64,000 nt of DNA, taken from assembly GCA_022695795.1 (NCBI GenBank), contig MU404081.1:310001-374000 (forward strand), read 5' to 3'. Both the position numbers and the translations under genes were made by a program. How positions within the stretch are numbered: position 1 is the first letter of the stretch; the number at the start of each line of letters is the position of its first letter. The DNA is from Biscogniauxia marginata. Its lineage: Eukaryota > Ascomycota > Sordariomycetes > Xylariales > Xylariaceae. Of this stretch, positions 1 through 10,836 are shown piece after piece. The notes under the pieces are model-generated. The model saw only the letters and a list, made by a program, of their open reading frames with translations, was not told the DNA's origin and did not search any database.

Positions 1-1017
1 ACCCGACCGTTGTCGATCGCCCTGGCGCAACCAAGGTTACCACGTGCGACGGCCGTGTTGAGTTTTCTAAAGTGGCGTTTGCCTATGACAGGAGAAAGCC
101 TGCGTTGACCAATCTCACCTTTACGTGCGAGCCAGGGACGACAACTGCGTTAGTCGGCGAATCCGGTGGAGGAAAATCGACCCTGTTTCGACTGATGTAT
201 CGCTACTTCAACTGCCAAGAGGGCAACATCAGGGTCGATGGCCGCGATGTTAAGGACATCACGATCGATTCTATCCGGCGCTACATAGGAGTTGTGCCGC
301 AGGACACGATCTTGTTCAACGATACTCTGCTGTACAACCTAAGATACGCCAATCAAAACGCAACCGACGAGGACATCATCGCTGCATGCCAGACTGCGAG
401 TATCCATGATAGAATTATGTCGTTCCCTGACGGTTACCACACCAAGGTCGGAGAGCGTGGTCTTCGACTCAGTGGCGGAGAGAAGCAGAGAGTCGCGATC
501 GCACGCACCTTGCTTAAGAACCCGAAGATCATCATGCTCGACGAGGCTACCTCGGCGCTCGATTCTCATACCGAGCAACAGATCCAGTCCAGACTGGCTA
601 ACATCGGGCGTGGTCGCACACTGCTCATCATCGCGTAAGTTTTTCTCCCTCTAATACCACGACGAGCATTGAGACTAATAACCCGCGTCTAGGCATCGCT
701 TGTCAACCATCACTCACGCAGACCAAATTCTTGTCCTCGATAAGGGAACCATTGTGGAGAAAGGCACACACGAGAAGCTTCTCGAGCTGAATGGTCGTTA
801 CGCGTCGATGTGGAATCGACAGGCCAAGGCCGAGAAGGCTGCAGAGGATGCTCGCAATGCGTACCGTAAGGCAGAGAAACTCATGCGCAAGGCAAACATA
901 GCCTCTCCCTCCCGTGATCACCACGATAGAACAGGGTCTTCTCACGGAAATGATGATTCAAGCAGTTCATCGGATGAGTCTACCTGCCCTACTCGACCCT
1001 CAGCTCAGCCAACATGA
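1..1017 (+). CDS. hmt1: HMT1-like vacuolar ABC half-transporter, C-terminal part (5' end outside window)
   Basis: This is the ATP-binding half of an ABCB/HMT1-type transporter, a family that loads the vacuole with metal or glutathione conjugates. The 5' part with the membrane domain is outside the window. The frame is open from base 3. Visible motifs are Walker A (GESGGGKST, near base 160), the Q-loop in VVPQDT, the signature LSGGEKQR (near 470) and Walker [13 protein letters not shown] (near 530). An intron at 635-692 (GTAAGT...TCTAG) splits an Ala codon, and splicing restores the H-loop IIAHRLST. The second exon ends at TGA 1015-1017 after a charged, Ser-rich tail, as expected for a cytosolic C terminus. 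The high similarity to fungal HMT1 proteins in the nucleotide-binding domain favours this over the mitochondrial ATM1 branch, but the missing N-terminal half would settle it. Confidence 0.9.
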
Positions 1018-3869
1018 TGAGATTAGAATGGCACCCACCCCAACTGAGAGTAGTTTCTCTCCCAATCAGCAACAATTATTTGATCAACTTCCTAATAATA
1101 ATCTTTTCAACTTCGGGGTTGATGTTATGTCCACATCCTCCATCTCCCCACCCTCTCTCTCCCCATTGTCATGGATACACGCATATATATACACGAATTG
1201 CTAATTACCTTATGACGAACCCAAATCTGCCGGGGTATTGCATTACAGGCGGCGTTGGTGGCACATACAGAAAAAGACCCTCTACATCAGAGGATATTGG
1301 CGGCATTGCATTTGCAGATATTACGTTTATGCGACGATACCAAAGACGTTTGTTTCGCTGTCTTAATACTTCCCCGTCACTATTCACAAAACATGTACAC
1401 GCACATGCAACACACGGGACTTTTACGGTTACGACTTGAATCGACATATCAAGAGGAAAAGAACTAAAACAAAATAAAATAACAATCCGACGAGGATGGA
1501 AATGGCACGGCAAGGAACGGAAGGGCACTGGGAACGTTGAGATCAAGAGCGAAAACAAAAACAAAACGAGGCTTGCTTTTCCGTAAACGGGGGGTTTCTG
1601 GTCGGTTCGGTTCAGTCTGTCGTCGGTTTGCCATGGCTTTTTTTTCCTTCTTGGTTTAACGGTGGATCGGAGCACCGCCTTTTACGACATGATGACATGA
1701 CACAGCATTGGAAGGCGAGCGGTTGTTTGGTCGGTCATGAAGTACGAGATTTCCTGTGGCGAGATGCCACGATGGGGTTTAAGCAGGCCGCGAGAGGTCA
1801 TGCATGCGTGTAATATGCAGCGGATAGATCCATTGAGGTGGCAAATCCCCAGCCTCCAACAAAATTACAAGAGCGAGAAGTCCTCCACCCAATCTGTTTG
1901 ACAAACTTGGATCTGCGAATGAAGATTAAACGTTGGACTGGGTTGGGTTACCTCTTTTCCTCTCCCACGTGTTTGTTCCCTTATCTTACTCATGCATTTT
2001 TGCTTATCAGATGATTTGTTGGTGAGAATGGTTACATCGTAGAACTTATTTGGTACCGAGACTTGGTAATGCGTGTGTCCATCCACGTAGGTTAATATGT
2101 ATCCTCTTATAAGAGGGAAGATCGAGAACAACGAAGGCCCCCCTTTTTTGACTTGTCTAGACCCCTCGAGACCACACCTTCCCCCCCCTTTAAACCCCAA
2201 AATAGGGAGATACCTACCTATGGTACTCGTTATATGACGGTAACTCATCTCATCTTCGCTTCTTTTGCCACTCGGCTTAGTAGGTAGTGTCAATCAAGTT
2301 TTTTTTTTTGAATACTCCCCGGTCCGATCCGGGGTTGGGTTGAGTTAGGGTTTCGGTCGGGCCGGTCTTCGATTTTCGATTTTCGATGTTCGATGTTCGA
2401 TTTCGATTTCGATCGCAGGGGAGGGGAGGCAGGGGGGGGGGGGGCGTTTAAAAATAAAAATAAACCCTGAATGGCCTGATCTTTAGTTTATGCTTCTTTA
2501 TACTTACTGTTTATGTTAATTCTATTAAACGATAAGGTAAAGCATATGTTCTTTTTTTTTTCCCCTTAGTGCAAAGGGAACTTGGAAAGATAAAGGGCAT
2601 ATATATTGTATAGTACGCGTGTAAGTAGGTGGAAAGCGAGTAAAATCAATTATAAGGTAAATAAAACAAACTTACAAATATATTTAATACATATAACTAC
2701 GTATATAAGGGAGACATTACACGCAGGCATTTGTGTTTTTATATATGGTTTCTATTTTGGATATGAGAGGTGGGTACTAGGGTATAACTGGGTAGGTAAG
2801 TAGGTCAACCGAGGAGGAGATAGATAGGGAGGGAGGCAGGGAGAGAGAGGTGATAAAGGGTAGGTTAGCTTGACCATTTTCATTTAGATACGCACCCCCC
2901 ACCCCCCCTTCCCCCTTCTCCCCTTCTTCCGTTCTTCCGTGGATCACTACTTAAGGTATTAAGGTATTATTACTGGAGAGTGATGGAGGAGGAGGATGGG
3001 GAGGGAAGAAGCAAACTTGATTCGAGGCAATGATGGATAATTTGGTTTGTCTTACTTATGAATAGGATATTTACGTGTAGTATGTAGTTACTATCTCTCT
3101 CTCTATCTTGCCTCCTCTGGTAATACTCACACGAGATTGAGAAAGGGGCTATGTGATTTCTTAACCTAGGTAGGTATATATGTATGTATGTCAGTAGGTA
3201 GGTAGGTAGGTATGGTCTATATGTATAATCTATAGATCTAGTATGTAACACCGGGCCCTCTTCGATCCTCATCCACGTATACCTACCTACCTATCTACTC
3301 GTTTGTCCCCGTGTGAGAAGAAGAGAAGTAAGTATCAAGGAGCAAGTTAAAACCAAACAAAATACTACATATATTCCGTTCGATATAGATGCAAAAGAAA
3401 GGAGGCTCGTTGAAAAAAAAAACCCCTCTAATGAAGTTGGAAGGGAAAAGAAAAAGAGGTTTCAATATTAGGCACTGATGTTTAAGAACTCAACTCAACT
3501 TAACTTAATATGTCTTTGTCAATTGCTTGGGCGTTAACGATGTCCTTTAGTTGAAATACGGAGGTTACGCGAGTTAATGCTTATGCCAGGAGAAGGACCA
3601 TCTCTAGTAAGGTGTCCTGTTATCTTAATACATATGTAAAGTCGGTTGTCTTCGAGTGGAACAAAGTATAGAGATCGAACATTCTAATTAACTATGTTAA
3701 AGATACAACCTCTTCGACCGCGTAGATATATTGACTAGTCGTCGAAGAGGCAGGCTAAGTAATTTATCTTTTTGTTCGTCTTGATTAATCGTATAGTAAT
3801 GTTTTAAGCTGTTTAAAATAAGATGTCACTTCCCAGGTCTTTCAAAGAAGGGTTGAACGCGACGTCTTG
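1018..3869. other. Intergenic region, no supported gene
   Basis: This gap lies between the HMT1-like gene and the convergent small exon at 3.9 kb. It holds low-complexity DNA: TTCGAT-type repeats around 2366-2412, a G run near 2432-2444, T runs, and a GGTA/TAGG microsatellite at 3161-3215. Open frames here, such as 1205-1675 on the minus strand, have no protein-like composition. Confidence 0.6.
3161..3215. repeat. TAGG/GGTA microsatellite
   Basis: The stretch starts with a CCTAGG palindrome followed by TAGG units, then a TATG tract and again four GGTA units. It is the densest copy in this part of the window of the dispersed ACCTAGGT-type motif that recurs in most intergenic regions here. Confidence 0.8.
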
Positions 3870-4151
3870 CTAAATTTCGAAATCAAGGGTATCTAGTCGA
3901 GTAGGCATGTATAATTCGCCTGATTTCTCAGCTTCGCGGGCTCTTTTGCGTTCTCGTCTCTTAGCTTGAACCATTTTTGAAGCATGGTCTTGATGGGTAA
4001 CGACCAGTCTAGCTCGACGTTCTTCATTAGACTCGAAAACTTGTCTGCCAGGTTCTTCATCTTCGAGTCCACCTGATCCCCCCATGGTTAGACGTTCCTT
4101 GAGCTCACTTGGGAACTCACTTGGACCAATTAAATCGATCAATGTATGGGA
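3870..4151 (-). CDS. Terminal exon of a small unknown protein
   Basis: The frame reads smoothly for 93 codons to a TAG at 3870-3872, with balanced codon use and a charged helical composition (KRRERKRAREAEK near the end, closing with LDTLDFEI). It is preceded by a good acceptor (CCCCCCAG, ending at 4152). A GTATGT donor at 4199 directly follows an ATG at 4200-4202, so the simplest model is a first exon consisting only of ATG and a 48-nt phase-0 intron, giving a 94-residue protein beginning M-SHTLIDLIG. Further upstream exons are equally possible. I do not recognise the family. The region before the acceptor contains a Phe/Leu-rich run that looks like translated intron rather than a membrane segment. 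Confidence 0.45.
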   Translation of the reverse strand, partial: SHTLIDLIGPSEFPSELKERLTMGGSGGLEDEEPGRQVFESNEERRARLVVTHQDHASKMVQAKRRERKRAREAEKSGELYMPTRLDTLDFEI

Positions 4152-4202
4152 CTGGGGGGTCTGTCTTGATAGAAAAACCGAAGAGTTGACGATACATACC
4201 AT

Positions 4203-5289
4203 AAGTAGGAAAAGAAACGAAAAGACACAAAAGAAGTACGTATATACACTGACCGAGTGAGTGAGTCGAACACCAAACCTGCTAGTTATATAGTCCGGCG
4301 AAGTGTGTTGTCCTGTCATACTACATACGTACGTAACGTAACGTAACGTAACGTAGTTGTGATGAATGCTCTACATGTAGGGCTACTCATAACCTATTCG
4401 TATAAACTTTATCCGTAAACGTCTTTGTGGGGGGCGAGCTCATCTCGTAAACCATACAAACATACATATCAACAGCTAGGCTTATCAAGATCGCGCGCTC
4501 AAAATCTACCTACTTAGAGATGAAAACGGGACCTCAAGACATCCATATCCTTGTGGAGAAAAGAATAGCAGGGCCGTGGATTGTCAGACCTTACCACTCT
4601 CGTCATTAAGTATTATATATATAAGTCTGGGGGGGTTGGTAGGTACTATGGTACTATGAAGCGAAAGTATAGGTTCAGCCAGGTTCGTTAAATGCGTATC
4701 CGCTCCCACCTGCAAGTGACCAAATTCACAACTCGCCCGCTTGCATACGCGCTCATCTCATCAACCTGGGTTTCATTCCCAGCCCGCCCGTCATTATTAT
4801 CTACATCCGACCCACCACTAAAAACCAGGGTACCCACGTCTCTACCGTCTTTTCTTTGACGTCGTTCAAGTCATACGGCAGAGCTAAGGCCAGCAAGTGA
4901 GCGAGCGGTCCATGCAATCTTGTGCGGGTTCCGGTTCTCTGAGGCGATGACCCAGCGCAGTTTTCGTACGTGGTCTTGCCAGCCCTTTCATCTAAAGTCT
5001 TCATAAAATAAATAGCACCCTGGTGTACGCCATTCCGCAAACTGCGAGCGAATGGCTTGGGACGCTGATGCAATCCCCCTTAACGCCGAATCCCATGATC
5101 GGACAAGGGCAAGTAGGAAACATACCGATATAGACGAGCATCGCATTTGGCATCAGCAATGCTCACCAATCGGTAGCCCTCTCTGCTCCTGCCATGTATG
5201 CAGCACTCCCATATCGTATATATTGTCGCCGAAGGCGTCAGAAACAGTTACAAGCGAATGTCGTGATGCGTTAATATGGTTGAAGTAGT
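4203..5289. other. Intergenic region, no supported gene
   Basis: Contains an ACGTA pentanucleotide repeat at 4328-4355 and otherwise nothing recognisable. The 90-codon minus-strand frame at 4801-5073 has no start or splice support and is probably chance. Confidence 0.5.
4328..4355. repeat. ACGTA pentanucleotide repeat
   Basis: Five tandem ACGTA units flanked by ATACGTACGT. A simple-sequence repeat in intergenic DNA. Confidence 0.9.
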
Positions 5290-6796
5290 TTACCGGGCCG
5301 CCTTCTTTGAGACGGCGGCATTGGTCTTAGCAGTCCCGTTAGCAGTTCCATTGGCAGTGCCATTAGTGCCGGCATGGCCGTTCAACAGTGGCTTTGTCTC
5401 AGAGCTCTTCTCCTTGATTGTGTCGTGCTCTTCGATCTCAGAGTCTTCCGCTTCAGACCTATCATCCTCTGCCTTCTGGTATACCACGAAGCGATAGGCG
5501 ATCCGGACGATGAAGAACAGCCAGAACAGATTCAATGCCTGCAGCGATGCAAGCAAGGCAAGGGTAATGACGAAGGATAGCGGGCTCTTGTACTGCTCCG
5601 TCTCCCAGTTGATTTCATACGGACCAACGGTCTGGTACTCGGTGAAGAGAGACCAGAGGATGCGGAGGTTGAGGAAGTGGCGTAGATAAACCCAGGCGCA
5701 CATGAACAGGAAGAAGTAAGGTCCAACCAGGAAGTGGTCAATGTAGTTGAGAGTTTTCGAAGTCTATCAGGAAGTCCGTTAGCGTCCGGCGTTCCGACCC
5801 GGCAATTTAAAGCGCGAGGCAAAAAAAAAAAGCCCAACCAAAAAAACCATAACTTACCGCGAGGAAGAAGTCGCTAATGTCGTGGGTTATATAAACCGCC
5901 AGACCCATGTAGGTGAAATGGAAACGGTAGCTAAGACCGATAAGTGCCAAACTGACGATGTGGTGGCCGACGAGCTCCTTGAAGTCCTTTCGGGGCTTCT
6001 CCATGCCCAGCAGCAGCACAATGGCCTGCTGTGCCCAGTAGGCGGCTTGGAACAGGTAGTAGAACTTGAAGTAGGCCTCGTGGGTCTTGTGGGGGAAGTT
6101 CTCGTACATGGCGTACGTGTTGAAGTACCAGACCGGGGTCCGGCTCATGACATACAGGCCCGCAGGACCGAGGACGCCGAAGTACAGGGCCGTGTACATC
6201 TGCTCCATGAAGCGGGCTTGCTTGCCCCGCGACTTCAAGCCGGCGAACTTGGCGAGGGGCCTGAAGAGCTCCTGCATGATGAATTCACGGGTGAAGGAGA
6301 GTACGACGATATAGAAGGTGACGAAGGCGATGTCCCACAGTCCCTTGCCATATTGCGGCGGTGTGTCAGGGTCGGCACCGGGTTCGAGCGGCAGCTTGTA
6401 GGAGAGGAATATGAAGTGGTGGATAGGGTTCGACTCGGTCGGGTTGATGGCGAACAGGGACAGGAAGACGACGAGGATGACGAGCGGTAAGACCCAAGTG
6501 TGCTTGATGGCGAAGTGCTTGCAGCGGCGCAGGAAGGACCGGGCCTTGCGCCTCTTGGAGCCTCTCTTCTGGTCGTCCCTGTCCGACGACGCATTCTTGG
6601 GGGAGCTGGAGCCGGACGACGAGCTCTGCAGGCTGGCGAGGCTGGTGTGCAGACTAGGCGCGCCCGTGTCTCCGGCGCGAATCTCGCCGCCAAGCCCGCT
6701 CGACTTTCTACGCCGACGCGCATTGCCGTGGTCGGTGGCCGAGTGCAGCTGGTCGGCCGACGTGTTGAGCAGCGGGAAGGGCTCGGGGGGCGTCAT
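5290..6796 (-). CDS. lag1: Ceramide synthase (sphingosine N-acyltransferase), LAG1/LAC1 family
   Basis: Joins fatty acyl-CoA to a long-chain base in the ER membrane to make (dihydro)ceramide. Exons are 5858-6796 and 5290-5763 on the minus strand. The 94-nt intron (GTAAGT...GATAG) is phase 0, giving 470 residues. The N terminus is Ser/Arg-rich and cytosolic (1-90). Hydrophobic segments begin near residue 100 and fill the TLC domain, about 150-400. The Lag1 motif is intact: HH at 278-279 and HDISD at 305-309; the intron falls just behind it. The C terminus is acidic and then carries four Asn-Gly-Thr units (GTNGTANGTANGTA) before a basic end. Length and layout are normal for fungal Lag1. Paralogue assignment (Lag1 versus Lac1/BarA) cannot be made from one sequence. 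Confidence 0.95.
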
Positions 6797-8565
6797 TGTC
6801 GCAAAAAGAAAAGCCCTACTCGCGTTGCAGTTGAGGGAGTGAGGGATGCGATGATGATAGGTGGACGATAACGTAGCAATGCGATTGATGTCGAGTCGGA
6901 TCGATCAAGGGACGCTGGTAGGACTGCGATGCAAAAAAAGGAAAGCAGACAAGCAGACGTTGCCGGCGATGCGTCGTCTGACAGGGAAGAATCCAATGAT
7001 GCTAAAGGAGTGAAGTCATCTATAGGATTTTGCCTATGGCTTACCGAGTGCTGGACCTTGTTTACAGTGGAAGAAGCGAAGTGCGAAGGGAGATGGAAAT
7101 TGACCCATCTCGTCCTTCTTGTCTAACTAAAATATTTTTTATGAAGGCCAATGCAAGCCAAGTGCAATTTCCTTATGCTAACCTTAAACCCCTTCGGCCT
7201 GTCAGCTGTCAAGGACCGAACTCATCAAACCCCCTATTTTACTTGATGGGATCCATACAAAATAAATTATACCGCGGGTAAAAAAAAGGAAAAAGGAAAA
7301 AGGAAAAAGGAAGACACTTGTATACTCCGTTAATTAAACTAGAATTGTTTATATCTATCCGTATCTATACACATTTATAGTCAAAACCCAAAGTGTCTAT
7401 CTTAAAACCCTCTTTTTTTATTAAACCTGTTTTATTCACCCGAGTAATCATTCCATGTGTCTGACTTAAGACAATATATATATATATATGTCCAGCTTAT
7501 GAAATATTATACAAACAAAAAAGTGCTAATAATTTAAACTACCTACCAACCGTTATAAGGGGGGCTACGTAGTGTTGTTAGCTTGGCTTAACTTTTGCTA
7601 ACTTTAAGTACTTATCAAAACCCAATCAATGAGTGGATAGGGGGCTAGCTAATAACTATCCGAAAAAAAGAAAAGAAAACACAGCAATGTTTAATTCGTG
7701 GAAGAGTAGATTCTATATATAATATATATAAGCACACTCATACATAACACTGCATTCACACGTCTAAAGAATTGCACTGCCTTGAATATGATTTCATATA
7801 TTGCCTTCGTAGCTGGCGCAGCCAAAGGAGCGGCCAAGCATGTCATGTAAAGTCTACTCGTATCTAGGTAACTCAGTGGGGGTAGTGGTGGGTCGTAGAT
7901 TGGTTTATACTGCAGCATACCCACTAGGTTAGGTAGATAGTAAGCATATGAGCGCCTAACCACTAGCCCCTAATAAATAGGAATCGACTTGAACACTCGT
8001 CTCATTTCATTTTCCTAGGTTGGTATTCTATCTAGTTAACCTAGGGATAAAAATCCCGCAACGACATTCAGTCGTACTCATCATGCGGCCGTGCTCATTA
8101 CCACCACCATCCACGAACCTTCTGAATTTTTTTTTCATACCATCCATATCCAACCCTTGAATTCCCAGAAGGGCTCCCGTCCCAAAAACACAAACACCCC
8201 TTCCAACGACGTACATGTGTCGTTTTTGATACCCCTCGAAATATTCCCCCTTGCCATATAAGGCCAACGCCAACGTGCACCGAGTTAGTTATATATATAA
8301 TTCCCTTCTGATTGTACCAGTAGACATGCTTGGAAATATATACTTGTAATCCAACACACCAGTCCATGCAACATATAAACAACATGCCAATGCCACGCGT
8401 GAAAAGAAAAGGGGTTAACGCCTTTGAATAATATGCACCTTTTTTGTTGTACAAACGCCCGCAATGCCGCCGCTAGATTTTCAAACCCCATAATAGTACA
8501 GCCCGGAGCGCCACGTTACTAGTCATAATCACAGAGAGGCCAACGAAATCAAGGACAGAGAGTTA
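6797..8565. other. Intergenic: lag1 promoter side and palH 3' flank
   Basis: The region lies upstream of lag1 and downstream of palH, both minus-strand genes. It contains three AAAAAGG units near 7281-7308, a short AT dinucleotide run near 7473-7488 and generally AT-rich DNA. No frame with protein-like composition was found on either strand. Confidence 0.5.
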
Positions 8566-10836
8566 TTAAACCGGAGGCCGTGTAGCATCATTCCATAGAA
8601 TGTCATCTACCGGTCGTCTCTCGGCCGCCATCCTCTCTCGTTGATGCCCGCTTTCTCGGGCCGGCCCCACCGAAGAGGTGCTGTCGCGCCTATTCACTGG
8701 TTGGACTGGGGCTGGATCGCTTCTCTGTGCCGGGCCCGGCATTGGTCTCTGTAAGTTTGGCGCTTCGCTGTTGCTACTAATCTGGTGGGGGGATGGCGGC
8801 ATCGTCCTGGACACGGTGCCTGTGCTTCTCGACGTTTGCACCGGAGGGTGGGAGGGAGATGTAGGTTCCGTACTGCGGAGACCTTCGTCCTCCAGAAGTT
8901 GGGCGAGTGCTGCCCCGGGGCGTGGTGGTGCAGGTATAACTGTCACGGGAAGACTGTCTGTATCTGGCGTAGGGCGCATCCTTTCTAAGATCCTCTCAGC
9001 CTGCGTGGCTGTAAAATCCTCAATGCGGCTCCTGAAATCCCATCTGCCTACGCTCTCGTGTTCGCGCCGTGGTTTCTGCGGTTTGGGCGCTGTATGAGGC
9101 AATATCTCAGCCGGAGGTCCGCGTGCGGGCCGTCGGAAAACATTGTATTGTGTGAAATAACTCCGGCGGCCCTTATCTCCCTCCTTAGTATTCTCTATAA
9201 CACGTACTGAGACGGGCTGTCGTGGCTGGGGAGCGCTTGCCGGCTGGTCATTAGTTTCCAACACTGGACTCGTGGCGGAAGAAGTCACACTTTCGCTCCT
9301 TGATGGTGGCCGACCGGATCTGTTGTCTGTAGTTCTCGAAGTAGTTTCTGTTAGGGGCTGATATCGGACGGCATAAACTGTGCTGTCCGCGCTTGCAGTA
9401 TCTGTTCTACTGACGGGTGTGACCGCCGGAGGCGGTCGGGACGGCCAAAGAGGTGGTTGCAAAAATCGGATACCCACTGACGGAGCCTGGGAGTTCGGTT
9501 TTGGCTGCCTTTGATCCGGGCTACTGTCGGACCTTGACCGGTATCGACTAGCGATGGATGACATCGCAGGCCACATATTGCTCCGCCCCCCCGATGGCGA
9601 ACTGCCGCCACTTTCCCCTCTGTCTTCGTCGTCGTCCTTTCTCCTGTGTTTTCTCCGCCGAGGCCACGAGAGATCCGAAGGTGATGCTTCGATCATCTCG
9701 TCACCATCAAATACTTCTCTGCCAAGAACCCCATCTTTTTTCTCTTCACGTTCTAAAGCTTCAATACGTTCCACCCATTCCCAGACAACAACACTCGCAG
9801 CAGCAGCGCCCACCCATCGAACATAGTCACCCCATCCGGTAAACTCGGGTTCGGCAATATCGAGCACGAAGAAAACAACTGGGACAAGTAATGAAATAAT
9901 AGAAAGGATAGCCATGAGGCAGATGTTCTTCATCAAGGGGTGGTAAAAGGCATATCGCTTTTTCATCAGCGAATAGTAAAGAACCCAAGCGGCGTATAGC
10001 AGCCCGAGAGATAGTTGGAAGAGGTAGCTGAGGGCCGGCACGGCATCCGTGAAACTACGGGGCCTAGTGTTGCCCGGCCCTGTGTAGTGAAAACTGTTGA
10101 GAGCTCCAAAAATCACATCTAGTGTAATTAGCGAGAAAGCGGTCCACTTGATGATGACCTTCTCGCGCTGACGAGGAAACAAACGGATCAACGTCTGGGC
10201 CTGGGCCAACCAGAGAAAGGTGTCCGAAATGAGCTGGATGACCTTCAGCTGAGTTCCACCAAGCACTTCTTCCTGGAGTTGTTGGGCGTTTTGAATGCCC
10301 CAGGCATACTGCATCTCGGCAACACGGAAAGTGTCGGCTGTCGCAATGGTGAGCGAAATAGCAACAGTCAATGCAGCGACCTTCTGCAGCCATGGACGTC
10401 CTCCAATGCTAATACCATTGGATGGGCCGTTCGTGAAACCACGGCGCCCCAACACCACCACTCCACCATCCAGGAAAGACCTAGGCGCGATGACCAGCAT
10501 GATAAGAAGCATATAGGCGAGTACGGTGGTTGCGGCCAGAGCATAACATTGCGGAAACACTGAAGCGTAGAACGGGTCACGTAAATCTTCGAATTCGGGA
10601 GAGGAGGGTGAGGAGGTCTGATCTATATTCAAGCCTCCGTTCGCGATAATAACGGGTTGGGCCATGACAGTCGGGCACAGCGGCGAATAAATGGCGTCGG
10701 CGGTTAACGTCGTCGGTGTCGCGCCGGCGATGGATAACAAGCCGCCCGCCGGGAGCGTGAAAGGCGTACAAGCACTGGCAATGGATACGGTAGCGGTAGC
10801 AGCCGCTCTGGGCGGCCAAAGATGGCGCGTGTCCAT
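8566..10836 (-). CDS. palH: pH-response receptor PalH (RIM21-type, seven transmembrane segments)
   Basis: PalH is the plasma-membrane sensor of alkaline ambient pH that triggers the Pal/Rim pathway and proteolytic activation of PacC. The gene is a single uninterrupted frame of 756 residues. Seven hydrophobic segments are visible at about 95-117, 150-168, 197-216, 229-249, 268-289, 303-325 and 337-355. They are followed by the conserved stretch WEWVERIEALEREEKKDGV and LGREVFDGDEM, typical of PalH just after the last segment. The remaining ~370 residues are a cytosolic, Ser/Pro/Arg-rich tail, the part that binds the arrestin PalF in this family. The start at 10836 gives an extracellular N terminus of the usual length. 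Confidence 0.95.
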   Translation of the reverse strand: MDTRHLWPPRAAATATVSIASACTPFTLPAGGLLSIAGATPTTLTADAIYSPLCPTVMAQPVIIANGGLNIDQTSSPSSPEFEDLRDPFYASVFPQCYALAATTVLAYMLLIMLVIAPRSFLDGGVVVLGRRGFTNGPSNGISIGGRPWLQKVAALTVAISLTIATADTFRVAEMQYAWGIQNAQQLQEEVLGGTQLKVIQLISDTFLWLAQAQTLIRLFPRQREKVIIKWTAFSLITLDVIFGALNSFHYTGPGNTRPRSFTDAVPALSYLFQLSLGLLYAAWVLYYSLMKKRYAFYHPLMKNICLMAILSIISLLVPVVFFVLDIAEPEFTGWGDYVRWVGAAAASVVVWEWVERIEALEREEKKDGVLGREVFDGDEMIEASPSDLSWPRRRKHRRKDDDEDRGESGGSSPSGGRSNMWPAMSSIASRYRSRSDSSPDQRQPKPNSQAPSVGIRFLQPPLWPSRPPPAVTPVSRTDTASADSTVYAVRYQPLTETTSRTTDNRSGRPPSRSESVTSSATSPVLETNDQPASAPQPRQPVSVRVIENTKEGDKGRRSYFTQYNVFRRPARGPPAEILPHTAPKPQKPRREHESVGRWDFRSRIEDFTATQAERILERMRPTPDTDSLPVTVIPAPPRPGAALAQLLEDEGLRSTEPTSPSHPPVQTSRSTGTVSRTMPPSPHQISSNSEAPNLQRPMPGPAQRSDPAPVQPVNRRDSTSSVGPARESGHQRERMAAERRPVDDILWNDATRPPV

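Noticed and set aside
1205..1675. 156-codon minus-strand frame
   Set aside because: Composition looks random, with poly-Lys and Phe/Leu runs from simple sequence; no motif or splice support.
4731..4796. Possible tRNA around CTGGGTTTCATTCCCAG
   Set aside because: A hairpin exists, but the loop lacks the TTC-purine-A pattern and no D or anticodon arm fits.
5882..6490. 202-codon plus-strand frame inside lag1
   Set aside because: Antisense shadow; the minus-strand product has the intact Lag1 motif.
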